Notes: generated by a model from the sequence alone, not told the origin. DNA of 8,874 bases from CAZKXX01 sp964556705 (GCA_964556705.1 CAZKXX010000126.1:1-8874), one strand, 5' to 3'. Counted from the first letter of the stretch, positions 1-6,505 are shown. A program made the numbers and translations.

Positions 1-66
1 CCGCTCGCGCCAGTCGCGGCCGCCGTCCGGCGCGTATTCCATCGCTCCGCAGAGAAAGGCCAGCAT
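1..66 (-). CDS. N-terminus of a nucleoside 2-deoxyribosyltransferase-like protein (partial)
   Basis: An open minus-strand frame starts at ATG 66-64 and runs off the left edge, giving 22 residues that begin MLAFLCGAMEYAPDGG. A short hydrophobic beta-strand, then a glycine and acidic/aromatic residues, then a GG-x-x-W stretch, recalls the N-terminus of nucleoside 2-deoxyribosyltransferase-like proteins. There the first strand leads into a substrate-binding loop. That match rests on memory of the family and only 22 residues, so the function is tentative. An in-frame ATG at 42-40 is an alternative start, but it would remove the hydrophobic strand. The ribosome site upstream is weak. It lies 83 bases downstream of the barrel gene on the same strand and may or may not be cotranscribed with it. 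Confidence 0.5.
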   Translation of the reverse strand, partial: MLAFLCGAMEYAPDGGRDWRER

Positions 67-128
67 GCGAGTTGCCCGTCGCCGGGTATTTTCGCCGCAG
101 GCGGGGCGGGATGCAACGGTCAACGCGC

Positions 129-145
129 GAGGCGGTCGCCGCCTT
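129..145 (-). terminator. Short GC hairpin just after the TPR/Omp85 gene (weak)
   Basis: GGCGG-TCG-CCGCC (131-143), extended by one A-T pair and one G-T pair, forms a small hairpin 5 bases past the stop codon at 150. No T-run follows on the minus strand, so it is not a canonical intrinsic terminator. It could be a 3' end stabiliser or chance in GC-rich DNA. Confidence 0.2.
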
Positions 146-149
146 CGGA

Positions 150-1886
150 CTATCTCATCGCGGTGGCGTAGAAAACGTTCCGGCCCAAGCGCAGGTCCTT
201 GCCGTAGATGAAGACCGCTTCGAAAGACCCCATCACTCGCACACGCAGTTGGGCGCCCGTATCCCACAGCCACTTCTTCGAGCCCAGCGCGTCCGACGAG
301 TCGTAAATCCGGCCGACATCGAGGAACGGCCCGGCTCCGAGAGAAACCACCGGACCGGCGAAAAGCGTCTTCTCGAAGGACGTGTCGGCCAGGAGGTAAT
401 TCCGGCCGAGCGGCGCGCTGCCTTTGCGGCCGTCGCGTGTCCCCCGGTGGCCGCGTAACCAGAGTTCGTTGTCGCGTTCGACGCCCAACTGGAAAAGCTC
501 GTCGAAGGGAACCCGGCCGAACGTCCTGCCGGCGCGGAAGCGGGCGGTTGTCTCGAAATCGTCGCCGCGCGCCCGCGGCAGCCAGCGCGCCGCCAGCGAC
601 CCTTCGAGCGTTGAATACGGTCCGCGCCCCTCCCGAAAGACCTTGCCCGCCTGCCAGCGCGCCGCCGCGCGCGTCGTAAAGCGATGCTCGGGAACTCGCA
701 GGAGGTCGTAATCCACCCGGGCGCGAGCCTTGAGCCCAAAACCTCCCGCCAGAAATTCCCTCGCCCACGGCTCGTCGAAGCCCGAGTGCCGGAAGCTGCG
801 GTGCGAGGCGAGCGCCGCGCTCGACCATCCCCAGCGGGCGACCGGGCGCGATTCGATTTCGATTCCGGCTTCCGACCTCCTCAGGTTCAGGGCGCCGACC
901 GGCGCCCCGGAACCCGCGAAAGCCTCGCGCAGGTCCCAGTTTTCATTCCGCAGGTCCGCGTGTAGCCGGTAGCGCCACGCCGCCTCGCCGGCCAGCGGCG
1001 CCGAGAACGCCGCGAAGGCGCGGCGCTTCTGCGCGTCCCAGCGCAGCAGCGATTCGAAGTTCCTCGCCTTCTGCCCAAGGTTCGCGACGTCCAGATAGAC
1101 GGTCTGGTAAGGCAGGCCGCGCAGCGCGGGAAGGAGCGTGCCCGCCAGGCGGTTGTCCCCTTCGGCCCGTTCCGCGGAGCGGAAGACCACGTCGAACTTC
1201 TCTTCCCGCGCGGGCTCGAGGTCGAAGCGGTAGCGGCGGAATACGCCGAGCAAATCGAGCCGCGCCTTCGTGCGGCGGAAATCTTCGAGACGCAGGACTT
1301 CGGCGGGCGCGAACGCGAACGCCCGGTCGAGGAGCACTGCGTCCACGGCGGGTTCCGGCTCGGCTCGAACCTCTTCGATTTCCGGCTTCCCGGCGCGGTT
1401 CCAGTATTTCAGCGCGGCTTCCAGGTTGTCTTCGAGCAGGTAGAGCGTGGCGAGAAAATCGTTCGCATAGGCGTCTGTCGCGTCGAGCGAAAGCGCGCGC
1501 CGCAGCGCTTTTTTGGCTTCGGAGGGTTTCTTCTGCTTGAAGGCCACACCGGCCAGTTCAATCGAAAACCTTTTGTCGCGAGGAGCTTTTCGCCGCCCGC
1601 GCTCGAAGACCTGCCGCGCTTCCCCCCAGCGCTCCAGCCGCGCCAGCGCCAGCCCGCCGAGATAATCCACTTCCGCGGGCGCGTCGGGCGATTCCCGCGC
1701 CAGCCGCGCGAGCTCTTCCCAGCGCTTTTCGTCGTGAAGCTGTCGGGCGAGAGAAACGGTGTCCGGCTCGCCGGCGGCGAACAGGGAAGGAAGCCACAAC
1801 AAAAAAATGAGCGGCGCGGCGGCGCGGAGGGCTAGCGGTCCTCCGCGGGCAAAGCCAGGAGCGTCCAGGAGTCTGCGGCGTTCCAT
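150..1886 (-). CDS. TPR-POTRA-Omp85-type outer-membrane barrel protein
   Basis: This 578-residue protein is predicted to be exported, with a hydrophobic stretch at residues 18-38 ending in LFAAGE. Residues 43-165 are helical TPR-like repeats (for example around 75-100, 105-135 and 140-165). Residues 180-240 resemble a POTRA domain, with a LLGVFRRYRFDLEP stretch and then KFDVVFR, like the end of BamA/Sam50 POTRA units. Residues 255-578 alternate like beta-strands. They contain LWLRGHRG at 476-482, which matches the conserved VRG(F/Y) loop of Omp85 proteins, and GPFLDVGRIYD at 519-529, the usual F-D-G penultimate strands. The TPRs probably sit in the periplasm in front of an outer-membrane pore. 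ATG 1886 is the only plausible start upstream of the signal sequence. It overlaps the C39 gene by 55 bases. A GGAGG at 1840-1844 lies inside the frame with no ATG, GTG or TTG suitably placed after it, so the exact start is uncertain. The substrate is unknown. Confidence 0.8.
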   Translation of the reverse strand: MERRRLLDAPGFARGGPLALRAAAPLIFLLWLPSLFAAGEPDTVSLARQLHDEKRWEELARLARESPDAPAEVDYLGGLALARLERWGEARQVFERGRRKAPRDKRFSIELAGVAFKQKKPSEAKKALRRALSLDATDAYANDFLATLYLLEDNLEAALKYWNRAGKPEIEEVRAEPEPAVDAVLLDRAFAFAPAEVLRLEDFRRTKARLDLLGVFRRYRFDLEPAREEKFDVVFRSAERAEGDNRLAGTLLPALRGLPYQTVYLDVANLGQKARNFESLLRWDAQKRRAFAAFSAPLAGEAAWRYRLHADLRNENWDLREAFAGSGAPVGALNLRRSEAGIEIESRPVARWGWSSAALASHRSFRHSGFDEPWAREFLAGGFGLKARARVDYDLLRVPEHRFTTRAAARWQAGKVFREGRGPYSTLEGSLAARWLPRARGDDFETTARFRAGRTFGRVPFDELFQLGVERDNELWLRGHRGTRDGRKGSAPLGRNYLLADTSFEKTLFAGPVVSLGAGPFLDVGRIYDSSDALGSKKWLWDTGAQLRVRVMGSFEAVFIYGKDLRLGRNVFYATAMR

Positions 1887-2383
1887 TCCTGCTCGAAGGC
1901 CCGGCGCCGGAATTTGGACAGCTTGCGCCGGGCCGGGTCGTTGGCCAGGACCAGACCTCGCTCCGAATCGAGCCCGGCCACCACCACGTAGTGCCGGGAA
2001 TCTTCGCCGCCGGGCTTCAGACAGACGATCAGCGGCCGCCCCTGTTCGAGATGCCGCCGCAGGTCGTCCCACTCGCCTCGGAAGGCGTGAGTCTCGAAGC
2101 CGTGCTCGCGCAGATAACCTTCGAGCCGGCTGGCCGGAGTGCCCCGGGCCTCCGGGGAGAAAGTCTCCGCGTGGATTTTTCGCGCCTCGGCCTGGTCCGC
2201 CGGAATGTAATACCCCTCGCGGTGCCAGTACTGCATCACCATGGCCACGCTGGCGGCGCCGCAGCCGTCCTTGACCTGACGCACGAAGGGCACGTCCAGC
2301 CAGACCGAGGGCGGCTGAGCGGCCAAGCCGAGGCCGGCGAGCCCCACCAAGATTACGAGACCTCGCACCCACGCCCGCGACAT
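1832..2383 (-). CDS. Secreted C39-family cysteine peptidase (PA2778-like, without TPR part)
   Basis: The 183-residue protein starts with a signal peptide (about 1-22, ending LGLAAQ) and continues as a papain-like C39 domain. Visible catalytic features are Gln36, Cys41 in DGCGAASVAMVMQYW, His131 in RHYVVVAG and Asp149 in ANDPA. These correspond to the oxyanion Gln and the Cys-His-Asp triad of C39 peptidases, the family that trims double-glycine leaders. Its position next to a PA2779-like gene identifies it as the PA2778 type, which normally has TPRs after the peptidase domain. This one stops after the domain's last strand (WTLLALP) and the TPRs are encoded by the next gene. Its start is 7 bases after the stop of the upstream gene, and its AGAGGA ribosome site overlaps that stop, so translational coupling is likely. 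The substrate is not known. Confidence 0.85.
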   Translation of the reverse strand: MSRAWVRGLVILVGLAGLGLAAQPPSVWLDVPFVRQVKDGCGAASVAMVMQYWHREGYYIPADQAEARKIHAETFSPEARGTPASRLEGYLREHGFETHAFRGEWDDLRRHLEQGRPLIVCLKPGGEDSRHYVVVAGLDSERGLVLANDPARRKLSKFRRRAFEQEWNAADSWTLLALPAEDR

Positions 2384-2390
2384 GAGTCCT

Positions 2391-2798
2391 CTATTTCAAA
2401 ACCAGGACGAGGACGGCCGCCGCCAGCGCGATGACGATGTACGTGAGATGCAGGTTGGAAAGCGCGCCCGCGGCAAAATCACGCTCGACTCGTACCGTGC
2501 GCTGGGCCAGCCGCGCCAGTTCCTCGTCAGCGAGCGATGCCGCCGCGCGCTCAATCTTTTTTGGCTCGACGCCTGCTGATTCGAGCGCGCGCTTCGCGGG
2601 CCCGGAATTGAAGAAGTTCCGGACTTGTTGGAGGTTCGCTTTTCGCGCTTCGCTGGCGGTTACGATTTCCTTCCGAAGCTCGGCCGACGTTACAACGTGC
2701 GTCTCAGTCTCCCCGGCCACCAGACCTTGCGGGAGAATCAGGAAGATTGCCAAAGGCAGCCACAAGAGCCGACGGATCATTCGAGAATCGTTCAGCAT
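2391..2798 (-). CDS. PA2779-like (DUF6627) small membrane protein
   Basis: With the chosen start this is 135 residues. A hydrophobic segment at 10-27 (signal peptide or anchor) is followed by a charged helical region at 37-110. Residues 118-134 then form a second very hydrophobic segment ending in a C-terminal Lys. The middle contains a run of the form ARKANLQQVRNFFNSGPAK, then LESAGVEPKKIERAAASLADEELARLAQ. This has the spacing of the PA2779 family: a residue string ending in 'V.pf', a 'l..lGvdp..a..r...Lsd.El..la' motif, then a terminal membrane segment. Upstream ATGs at 2840 and an internal one at 2780 are possible, but only 2798 has a good ribosome site (GAGGTG, 6 bases away). It is the first gene of the three-gene cluster. 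The family's function is unknown. PA2779 and PA2778 homologues are commonly adjacent. Confidence 0.75.
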   Translation of the reverse strand: MLNDSRMIRRLLWLPLAIFLILPQGLVAGETETHVVTSAELRKEIVTASEARKANLQQVRNFFNSGPAKRALESAGVEPKKIERAAASLADEELARLAQRTVRVERDFAAGALSNLHLTYIVIALAAAVLVLVLK

Positions 2799-2804
2799 GC
2801 AGTT

Positions 2805-2810
2805 CACCTC
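2805..2810 (-). promoter_or_regulatory. Ribosome binding site deciding the PA2779-like start
   Basis: GAGGTG on the minus strand lies 6 bases before ATG 2798. The alternative ATGs at 2840 and 2780 have no comparable site, so this sets the protein at 135 residues. Confidence 0.6.
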
Positions 2811-2918
2811 ATCGTCATAGGCTGGGGAAGTTGGGTGCACGCCACTTGCCAGCGTCTTGTCTCGATTTTAATGGTTCTCCAGGGGGTTCCCGGAAGCTCC
2901 TGAATCGCGGCGGCGTCT

Positions 2919-2936
2919 TTGTAATCTATTGTAATC
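2919..2936. repeat. Two TTGTAATC direct repeats one helical turn apart
   Basis: TTGTAATC occurs at 2919-2926 and 2929-2936, exactly 10 bases apart, about 120 bases before the start of the PA2779-like gene. Exact repeats in phase on one DNA face suit a regulator binding as a tandem dimer. The second copy overlaps the only -10-like box (TACAAT on the minus strand), so binding there could block transcription. Confidence 0.45.
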
Positions 2937-3027
2937 AATCGACTTAGCTAGATTTCGAGGAAGAATGCTGGAGAGTAATTCGAGACTTCAGAACGTTTCG
3001 TTCCTTCAGGGTTACCCAGAGACGGTA

Positions 3028-3040
3028 TGTAATAATTGCA
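3028..3040. promoter_or_regulatory. Interrupted palindrome TGTAAT-A-ATTGCA
   Basis: A 13-base inverted repeat with one mismatch shares its TGTAAT half with the direct repeats at 2919-2936. It is a plausible operator half of the same regulator. No regulator gene is in the window. Confidence 0.3.
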
Positions 3041-3062
3041 CGGACAAAGGCTGCAATCAGGA

Positions 3063-3073
3063 GGGCTCAGCCC
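3063..3073 (-). terminator. Small hairpin past the glycoside hydrolase stop (weak)
   Basis: GGGC-TCA-GCCC lies about 21 bases past the stop codon of the minus-strand glycoside hydrolase. The stem is only 4-5 pairs and no T-run follows, so termination here is doubtful. Confidence 0.15.
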
Positions 3074-3094
3074 GTAGCTCATTGGCCGGAACTA

Positions 3095-5050
3095 TCATTC
3101 CAGTACAAGCACGTCGTATTCACCGAGTTCCGGAACTGTGAGGCTGGCGTAACCGCCGTCGCGCGAGATGGGAAGGTTCCGGTTCAGCGTCACCGACCGC
3201 GCGCCGCGGAATTCGCCGGAAAGGGCGAGGCGAATATCGCGCATGGAAATCGGCACAAAATAGCCCGTCTGCGAATGGCCCGAGAGGTTCACGAGATGGA
3301 CGAGTGTGCGATTGCGGCGCGGCTGGCGCATCACCGTGATTTCGACCAGAGGATGCGCATCGGTCTTCAACTGCCTGCCCTGCGGCAGCAGGTGGTCAAT
3401 CAGGTCCGTCACCAGCCCGGCGTGAGCCTCCGAGCTGTGGCGATAATACAGCCCGCCGACATCCCACGGAACGTAGGCCACTCGCCCCCGGCCGAAATCC
3501 GCAAGCAGCAGGCCGGGCTCTTCGGTTTCCACCTTGTCCACCCAGACTTTTTCGGGCGGGCCGAACATGGCCGGCGGAATCAGCGTGAGCAGGGGCTTGC
3601 CGGTCTTCACGAGCGCGACGTACGGGCTGTCGAAAAAAATGACCCGCGTGTTTCGCAGCGAAGGAAAGAGCGCGTGGTCGCGCACGCGCCAGTAGCCCTG
3701 CGTATGCGGGCGCTGCTCGAGCACGCCGGGCAGCGGGAAGCGCGGCGCCGCTCCCGCGGCGAGCAGCCGCCCGCCGCGACGGACCCAGTCCTCCAGTTCC
3801 GCCGGCGCGCCGTCCGGAGCGATCACCAGATCAAACTCGCGCCCGTCTTCCAGCCACTTCAGGTTGTCGGAGACGGCGAACGGAATGTGCTGCTCGCTCA
3901 GGAGGCGGAAGAAGCCGCGGTAGCTCGCCTGGCGCGCTCCGAGCAGCAGAACGCGCGCCGCGCTCTCCTGCCCGACGTACAACTCCTCATGACCGGCGTG
4001 CCACTCGAAAACCGGCCTGGCGGCAATCAGCGCGCTCTCGTCCTCCTGGTCCATCGTGCCGTGCATATTCAGCAGAACGCCCGAGCCATGCGCCATGCTT
4101 TGGTAAAGCCGCAATCGGATTTCCGCCTGCGGCACCGTGGCGAAGCGCCAGGGATAATCCACGAAACTCATACAGAGGTTGAAGGCCATCTTCGACGGCT
4201 CGGAATTGCGCGCCCGATTCACGTTGTCGCTCGCCGAGTAGGGCCAGAGCGGCAGCGGCCGGCCGACCGCCGTGTTCGATTCCGACATGATGCCGTCCGT
4301 GTGCTGCTGGATGTAGGTGAGGAACGCCGCCTTCGGCCGCCTGGCGTGGATGAGTTCGGCGAGCATCGCCGCGACTTCGCGGGCCGATCCGGACATGAAC
4401 TCGCGGTATTCCTCGTCCGCCGTCGCGGGGACGGGCCGCCCGTAGCGGGCGCGGAAGCGCGCCTGGCAGCTCTCGCAGTGGCACGGCCCCATGGGGTTTC
4501 CGCTGTAATCGTGCGACGGGTTGCCGAACATGTTGAAGAACACGCCGTCCACGTCGTACCGCGTGAGCGCTTCCGCCAGAATCTTTTTCGCGTGTTCGCG
4601 ATAGTACCCGCCGTTGATGCAGGCCGAATAGAGTCCGTTGTAAACGGCCGGCTCGCCGCTGGCGCGCTTGAAAAACCATTCCGGACGCGCGTCGTAAACC
4701 GCTTTCTGCGTCTTGCTCAAGTCGAACCTCCCGATGACGCGGATTCCGCGCGCGTGCGCTTCCTCGAGCATCTCCCCGAACAGGTCGCGCCCCGGAGGCA
4801 GATGCGGGCTGGCGTAGTGAAACTCCACGCCGGTGGGATATTGCGCCACGATGCCGCCCAGGTTGAACAGCAGCACGTTGGCGCGGAATTCGGAGAGTTG
4901 CCGCCCCAGCCGCTGGACGTCCAGCGTCGAATCGGTCTCGCGCAGGTTGGTCTGAATCAGCCGGATCGGTTCGTCCATCCACCAGCGCTCCTGGCCGCGC
5001 AACGCCGGCGCCAGCAGCAACACAAGAAGAAGCAGCCGGAAGGTTTTCAT
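3095..5050 (-). CDS. Secreted glycoside hydrolase of the GHL6 type
   Basis: This 651-residue protein begins with a clear signal peptide (1-19, cut near LRGQ). Residues 27-345 look like a TIM barrel, with FRANVLLFNLGG (55-66), GIRVIGRFD (102-110), DVDGVFFNMFG (166-176), AAFLTY (241-246) and GVLLNMHG (324-331) as successive strand ends. This is the pattern of the hypothetical glycosyl hydrolase 6 group (GHL6, PF14871), related to GH42- and fucosidase-like enzymes. CHCESC (190-195) is followed by an F-R-x-R-Y-G helix, a Cys-rich motif I recall from this group. Residues 365-560 resemble the class-I amidotransferase-like 'trimerisation' domain of GH42 enzymes (RVLLLGA, FDLVIAPDG, VRRGGRLLAAG). Residues 570-651 form a beta-rich tail. 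A strong AGGAGG lies 5 bases before ATG 5050. The substrate is probably a plant or microbial polysaccharide in the periplasm or outside the cell, but this cannot be read from sequence. The catalytic acids were not assigned. Confidence 0.8.
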   Translation of the reverse strand: MKTFRLLLLVLLLAPALRGQERWWMDEPIRLIQTNLRETDSTLDVQRLGRQLSEFRANVLLFNLGGIVAQYPTGVEFHYASPHLPPGRDLFGEMLEEAHARGIRVIGRFDLSKTQKAVYDARPEWFFKRASGEPAVYNGLYSACINGGYYREHAKKILAEALTRYDVDGVFFNMFGNPSHDYSGNPMGPCHCESCQARFRARYGRPVPATADEEYREFMSGSAREVAAMLAELIHARRPKAAFLTYIQQHTDGIMSESNTAVGRPLPLWPYSASDNVNRARNSEPSKMAFNLCMSFVDYPWRFATVPQAEIRLRLYQSMAHGSGVLLNMHGTMDQEDESALIAARPVFEWHAGHEELYVGQESAARVLLLGARQASYRGFFRLLSEQHIPFAVSDNLKWLEDGREFDLVIAPDGAPAELEDWVRRGGRLLAAGAAPRFPLPGVLEQRPHTQGYWRVRDHALFPSLRNTRVIFFDSPYVALVKTGKPLLTLIPPAMFGPPEKVWVDKVETEEPGLLLADFGRGRVAYVPWDVGGLYYRHSSEAHAGLVTDLIDHLLPQGRQLKTDAHPLVEITVMRQPRRNRTLVHLVNLSGHSQTGYFVPISMRDIRLALSGEFRGARSVTLNRNLPISRDGGYASLTVPELGEYDVLVLE

Positions 5051-5294
5051 GCCCGCCTCCTGGGGAGTCTGCCCGCCAGTCTATCCCACGAGGGGCGACT
5101 TGCGCAGAGAGTTACAAGCTGGCGCAGTGTCAGTTTGCTCGACGACGCACCCGCTCGGCAGCCGTGCTGTCGCCGGAGAGCGCACCCTCTCAAGCCTGAA
5201 ACCAGGCCTGCGCCGACCCGCGCCCTGATCGCTCCGCTCGCTCACGATCCGCTTTCGGCGGTACAATCCGGGCAATCTATGCCGGAGGCCCGAC
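5051..5294. other. Divergent intergenic region between glycoside hydrolase and MBL-fold gene
   Basis: No gene is seen here. It carries the ribosome sites of both flanking genes (AGGAGG at 5056-5061 for the minus gene, GGAGG at 5284-5288 for the plus gene) and a possible plus-strand TACAAT box at 5262-5267 with no good -35. GCGCAG is repeated at 5102-5107 and 5122-5127, and there is a small hairpin GCCTG-AAAC-CAGGC at 5194-5207. No clear promoter for the glycoside hydrolase was found. Confidence 0.5.
5262..5267 (+). promoter_or_regulatory. Possible -10 box of the MBL-fold gene
   Basis: TACAAT (5 of 6 to the consensus) lies 28 bases before ATG 5295. At 17 bases' spacing the -35 position reads CGCTCA, a poor match, so this is tentative and would imply a short leader. 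Confidence 0.3.
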
Positions 5295-6317
5295 ATGAAA
5301 ACTCGAAGCGTACAGCGTGGTAATGGGCGGAGATTGTCTGCGCGAGCCTTCCCCCTCTCCCTGGCCGTCATCACGCTGACCTTCCTGGCCGGTGGGATCG
5401 CTCCGGGCCGGTCCGGCTCCCGGTCTTCTTCTGCGAACCCGGCGGCAAAGTTACAGTCGCTGAAAGTGACGATCCTGTCCACAATGCTCGCCGACGATGG
5501 CATCGGTGAATGGGGTTTCGCAGCTCTCGTCGAAGCGGACGGGAAGAGAATTCTTTTCGATACGGGCGCACGACCCCAGACCGTCCTGGAAAACGCCAGG
5601 GAGCTGAAGATTGACCTGGGTGGCGTCGAGGACGTCATCCTCAGCCACTTTCACGCGGACCACACGACGGGCCTGATGACGCTGCGCCGCGATCTCTCCA
5701 GCAGCAATCCGGCCGCTCTCTCGCGCGCCCACGTGGGGAAGGGTATTTTTCTCGAACGGCGAGGCCGCATGCACAATTCCATGACGGCTGTGAAGAAAGA
5801 GTTTGAAGCCACGGGTGGAAAATTCATCGAACACGACAGGCCCGCAGAAATCATGCCCGGCGTGTGGGTGACAGGCCCCGTGCCGCGTTTGTATCCCGAG
5901 AAGAACTTCCCTGCGGGCATCGAGGTTGCAAAGGACGAAGGCTGGGTTGAAGATGATGTTCCCGAGGATCTCTCGCTGGCCTTCAATACTCCGCGCGGAC
6001 TCGTTCTGTTGGCGGGCTGCGGCCATGCCGGGATCATCAATACGCTGCAGTTCGCGAGAAAGTTCATCCGCCCTGCGCCCGCGAACGCGGTGCTGGGCGG
6101 CTTTCACCTCTTCAACGCCAAAGATGAACAGCTCGATTGGACCGCGGACAGGCTGAAGGAGTTTGAAACTGCGCAAATCCTCGGCGCGCACTGCACAGGC
6201 ATCGAGAGTCTCTACCGGTTGCGGCAACGCCTTGGTCTCAGCCGGCATTCCTGCGCCGTCGGTACCGTCGGGGCGGTCTTCGATCTGAAAGACGGTATTC
6301 GCACTTCCTTCTACTGA
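5295..6317 (+). CDS. MBL-fold metallo-hydrolase, MptE/dihydropterin synthase-like group, with export-like N-terminus
   Basis: This 340-residue protein has a metallo-beta-lactamase fold. Zinc-binding residues are visible in SHFHADHTTG (His118, His120, Asp122, His123), His244 in AGCGHAG and His299 in GAHCTG. ILFDTG at 86-91 and GEWGFAALVE at 71-80 are typical of the group annotated as 7,8-dihydropterin-6-yl-methyl-4-(beta-D-ribofuranosyl)aminobenzene 5'-phosphate synthases. Most bacterial members have no proven reaction, so the name should be used only as a family label. Unlike the cytosolic members, this one carries about 55 extra residues before the fold. These include basic residues (RRLSARAF) and a hydrophobic run at 20-34, suggesting a signal peptide or membrane anchor. 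ATG 5295 has GGAGG 6 bases upstream. The neighbouring genes give no pathway clue. Confidence 0.85.
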   Translation: MKTRSVQRGNGRRLSARAFPLSLAVITLTFLAGGIAPGRSGSRSSSANPAAKLQSLKVTILSTMLADDGIGEWGFAALVEADGKRILFDTGARPQTVLENARELKIDLGGVEDVILSHFHADHTTGLMTLRRDLSSSNPAALSRAHVGKGIFLERRGRMHNSMTAVKKEFEATGGKFIEHDRPAEIMPGVWVTGPVPRLYPEKNFPAGIEVAKDEGWVEDDVPEDLSLAFNTPRGLVLLAGCGHAGIINTLQFARKFIRPAPANAVLGGFHLFNAKDEQLDWTADRLKEFETAQILGAHCTGIESLYRLRQRLGLSRHSCAVGTVGAVFDLKDGIRTSFY

Positions 6318-6454
6318 CGGGTCAGCCACAAGGTCCCATCGCCGGCGTCGGCGTCGACACTGGCTCCGTCCGCCGCAGCCTGTTGGAGAGTCGCACCGCT
6401 TTCTGGCTTCGCCGGTGGCGCGGACATCGCAATCGGATGTCTGCGGTTCAAGGA

Positions 6455-6469
6455 GCGCAGAGCCTGCGC
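6455..6469. repeat. Perfect inverted repeat GCGCAG-AGC-CTGCGC
   Basis: A perfect 6-base-pair inverted repeat with a 3-base centre sits directly upstream of, and shares two bases with, a second palindrome at 6468-6486. Both lie just upstream of the TATAAT box, so an operator role fits better than a terminator, which would need a T-run. Confidence 0.4.
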
Positions 6470-6486
6470 AGTTAGCTGCTGACTGC
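6468..6486. promoter_or_regulatory. Near-perfect 19-base palindrome at the -35 position (candidate operator)
   Basis: GCAGTTAGC-T-GCTGACTGC matches in 8 of 9 arm positions, and the ninth is a T-G mismatch. Its right arm ends where the -35 box of the TATAAT promoter should be (6483-6488), and the -35 is otherwise poor. That arrangement is typical of a promoter controlled by a dimeric regulator. No regulator gene lies nearby. Confidence 0.45.
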
Positions 6487-6505
6487 TCGGAAACACGCGA
6501 TCAGA

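Larger units (their letters stand above)
2799..3094. other. Non-coding region upstream of the PA2779/C39/TPR cluster
   Basis: No convincing gene is present in these 296 bases, which are visibly richer in A and T than their surroundings. They hold the 3' end of the glycoside hydrolase unit and the presumed promoter of the three-gene cluster. A TACAAT -10-like box lies on the minus strand at 2933-2928, without a good -35. Other elements are TTGTAATC repeats (2919-2936), GAACG-TTT-CGTTC (2991-3003), GGGTTACCC (3009-3017), an interrupted palindrome TGTAAT-A-ATTGCA (3028-3040) and GGGC-TCA-GCCC (3063-3073). Confidence 0.6.

Noticed and set aside
1887..2372. 162-residue upstream extension of the TPR/Omp85 frame
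   Set aside because: It is Arg/Gly/Ala-rich shadow of the C39 gene in another frame, and it would bury the signal sequence in the middle of the protein.
3070..3089. tRNA-like 5' end (GCCCGTAGCTCATTGG)
   Set aside because: It resembles an acceptor/D-arm start, but no anticodon arm, T-loop or matching 3' acceptor follows, and the glycoside hydrolase stop is at 3095. It is too short to call a remnant tRNA or attachment site.
3987..4982. 331-residue minus-strand frame inside the glycoside hydrolase gene
   Set aside because: It is an alternate frame of the same strand, with low-complexity Arg/Ala/Gly composition and no recognisable domain.
3275..5323. 682-residue open frame on the plus strand opposite the glycoside hydrolase
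   Set aside because: It is antisense to a well-supported gene, is very rich in Arg, Ala, Val and His without domain motifs, and has no good ribosome site. Long antisense frames are expected in GC-rich genes.
5451..6329. 292-residue minus-strand frame opposite the MBL-fold gene
   Set aside because: It is antisense to a gene with an intact zinc-binding motif set, and it shows no motifs.
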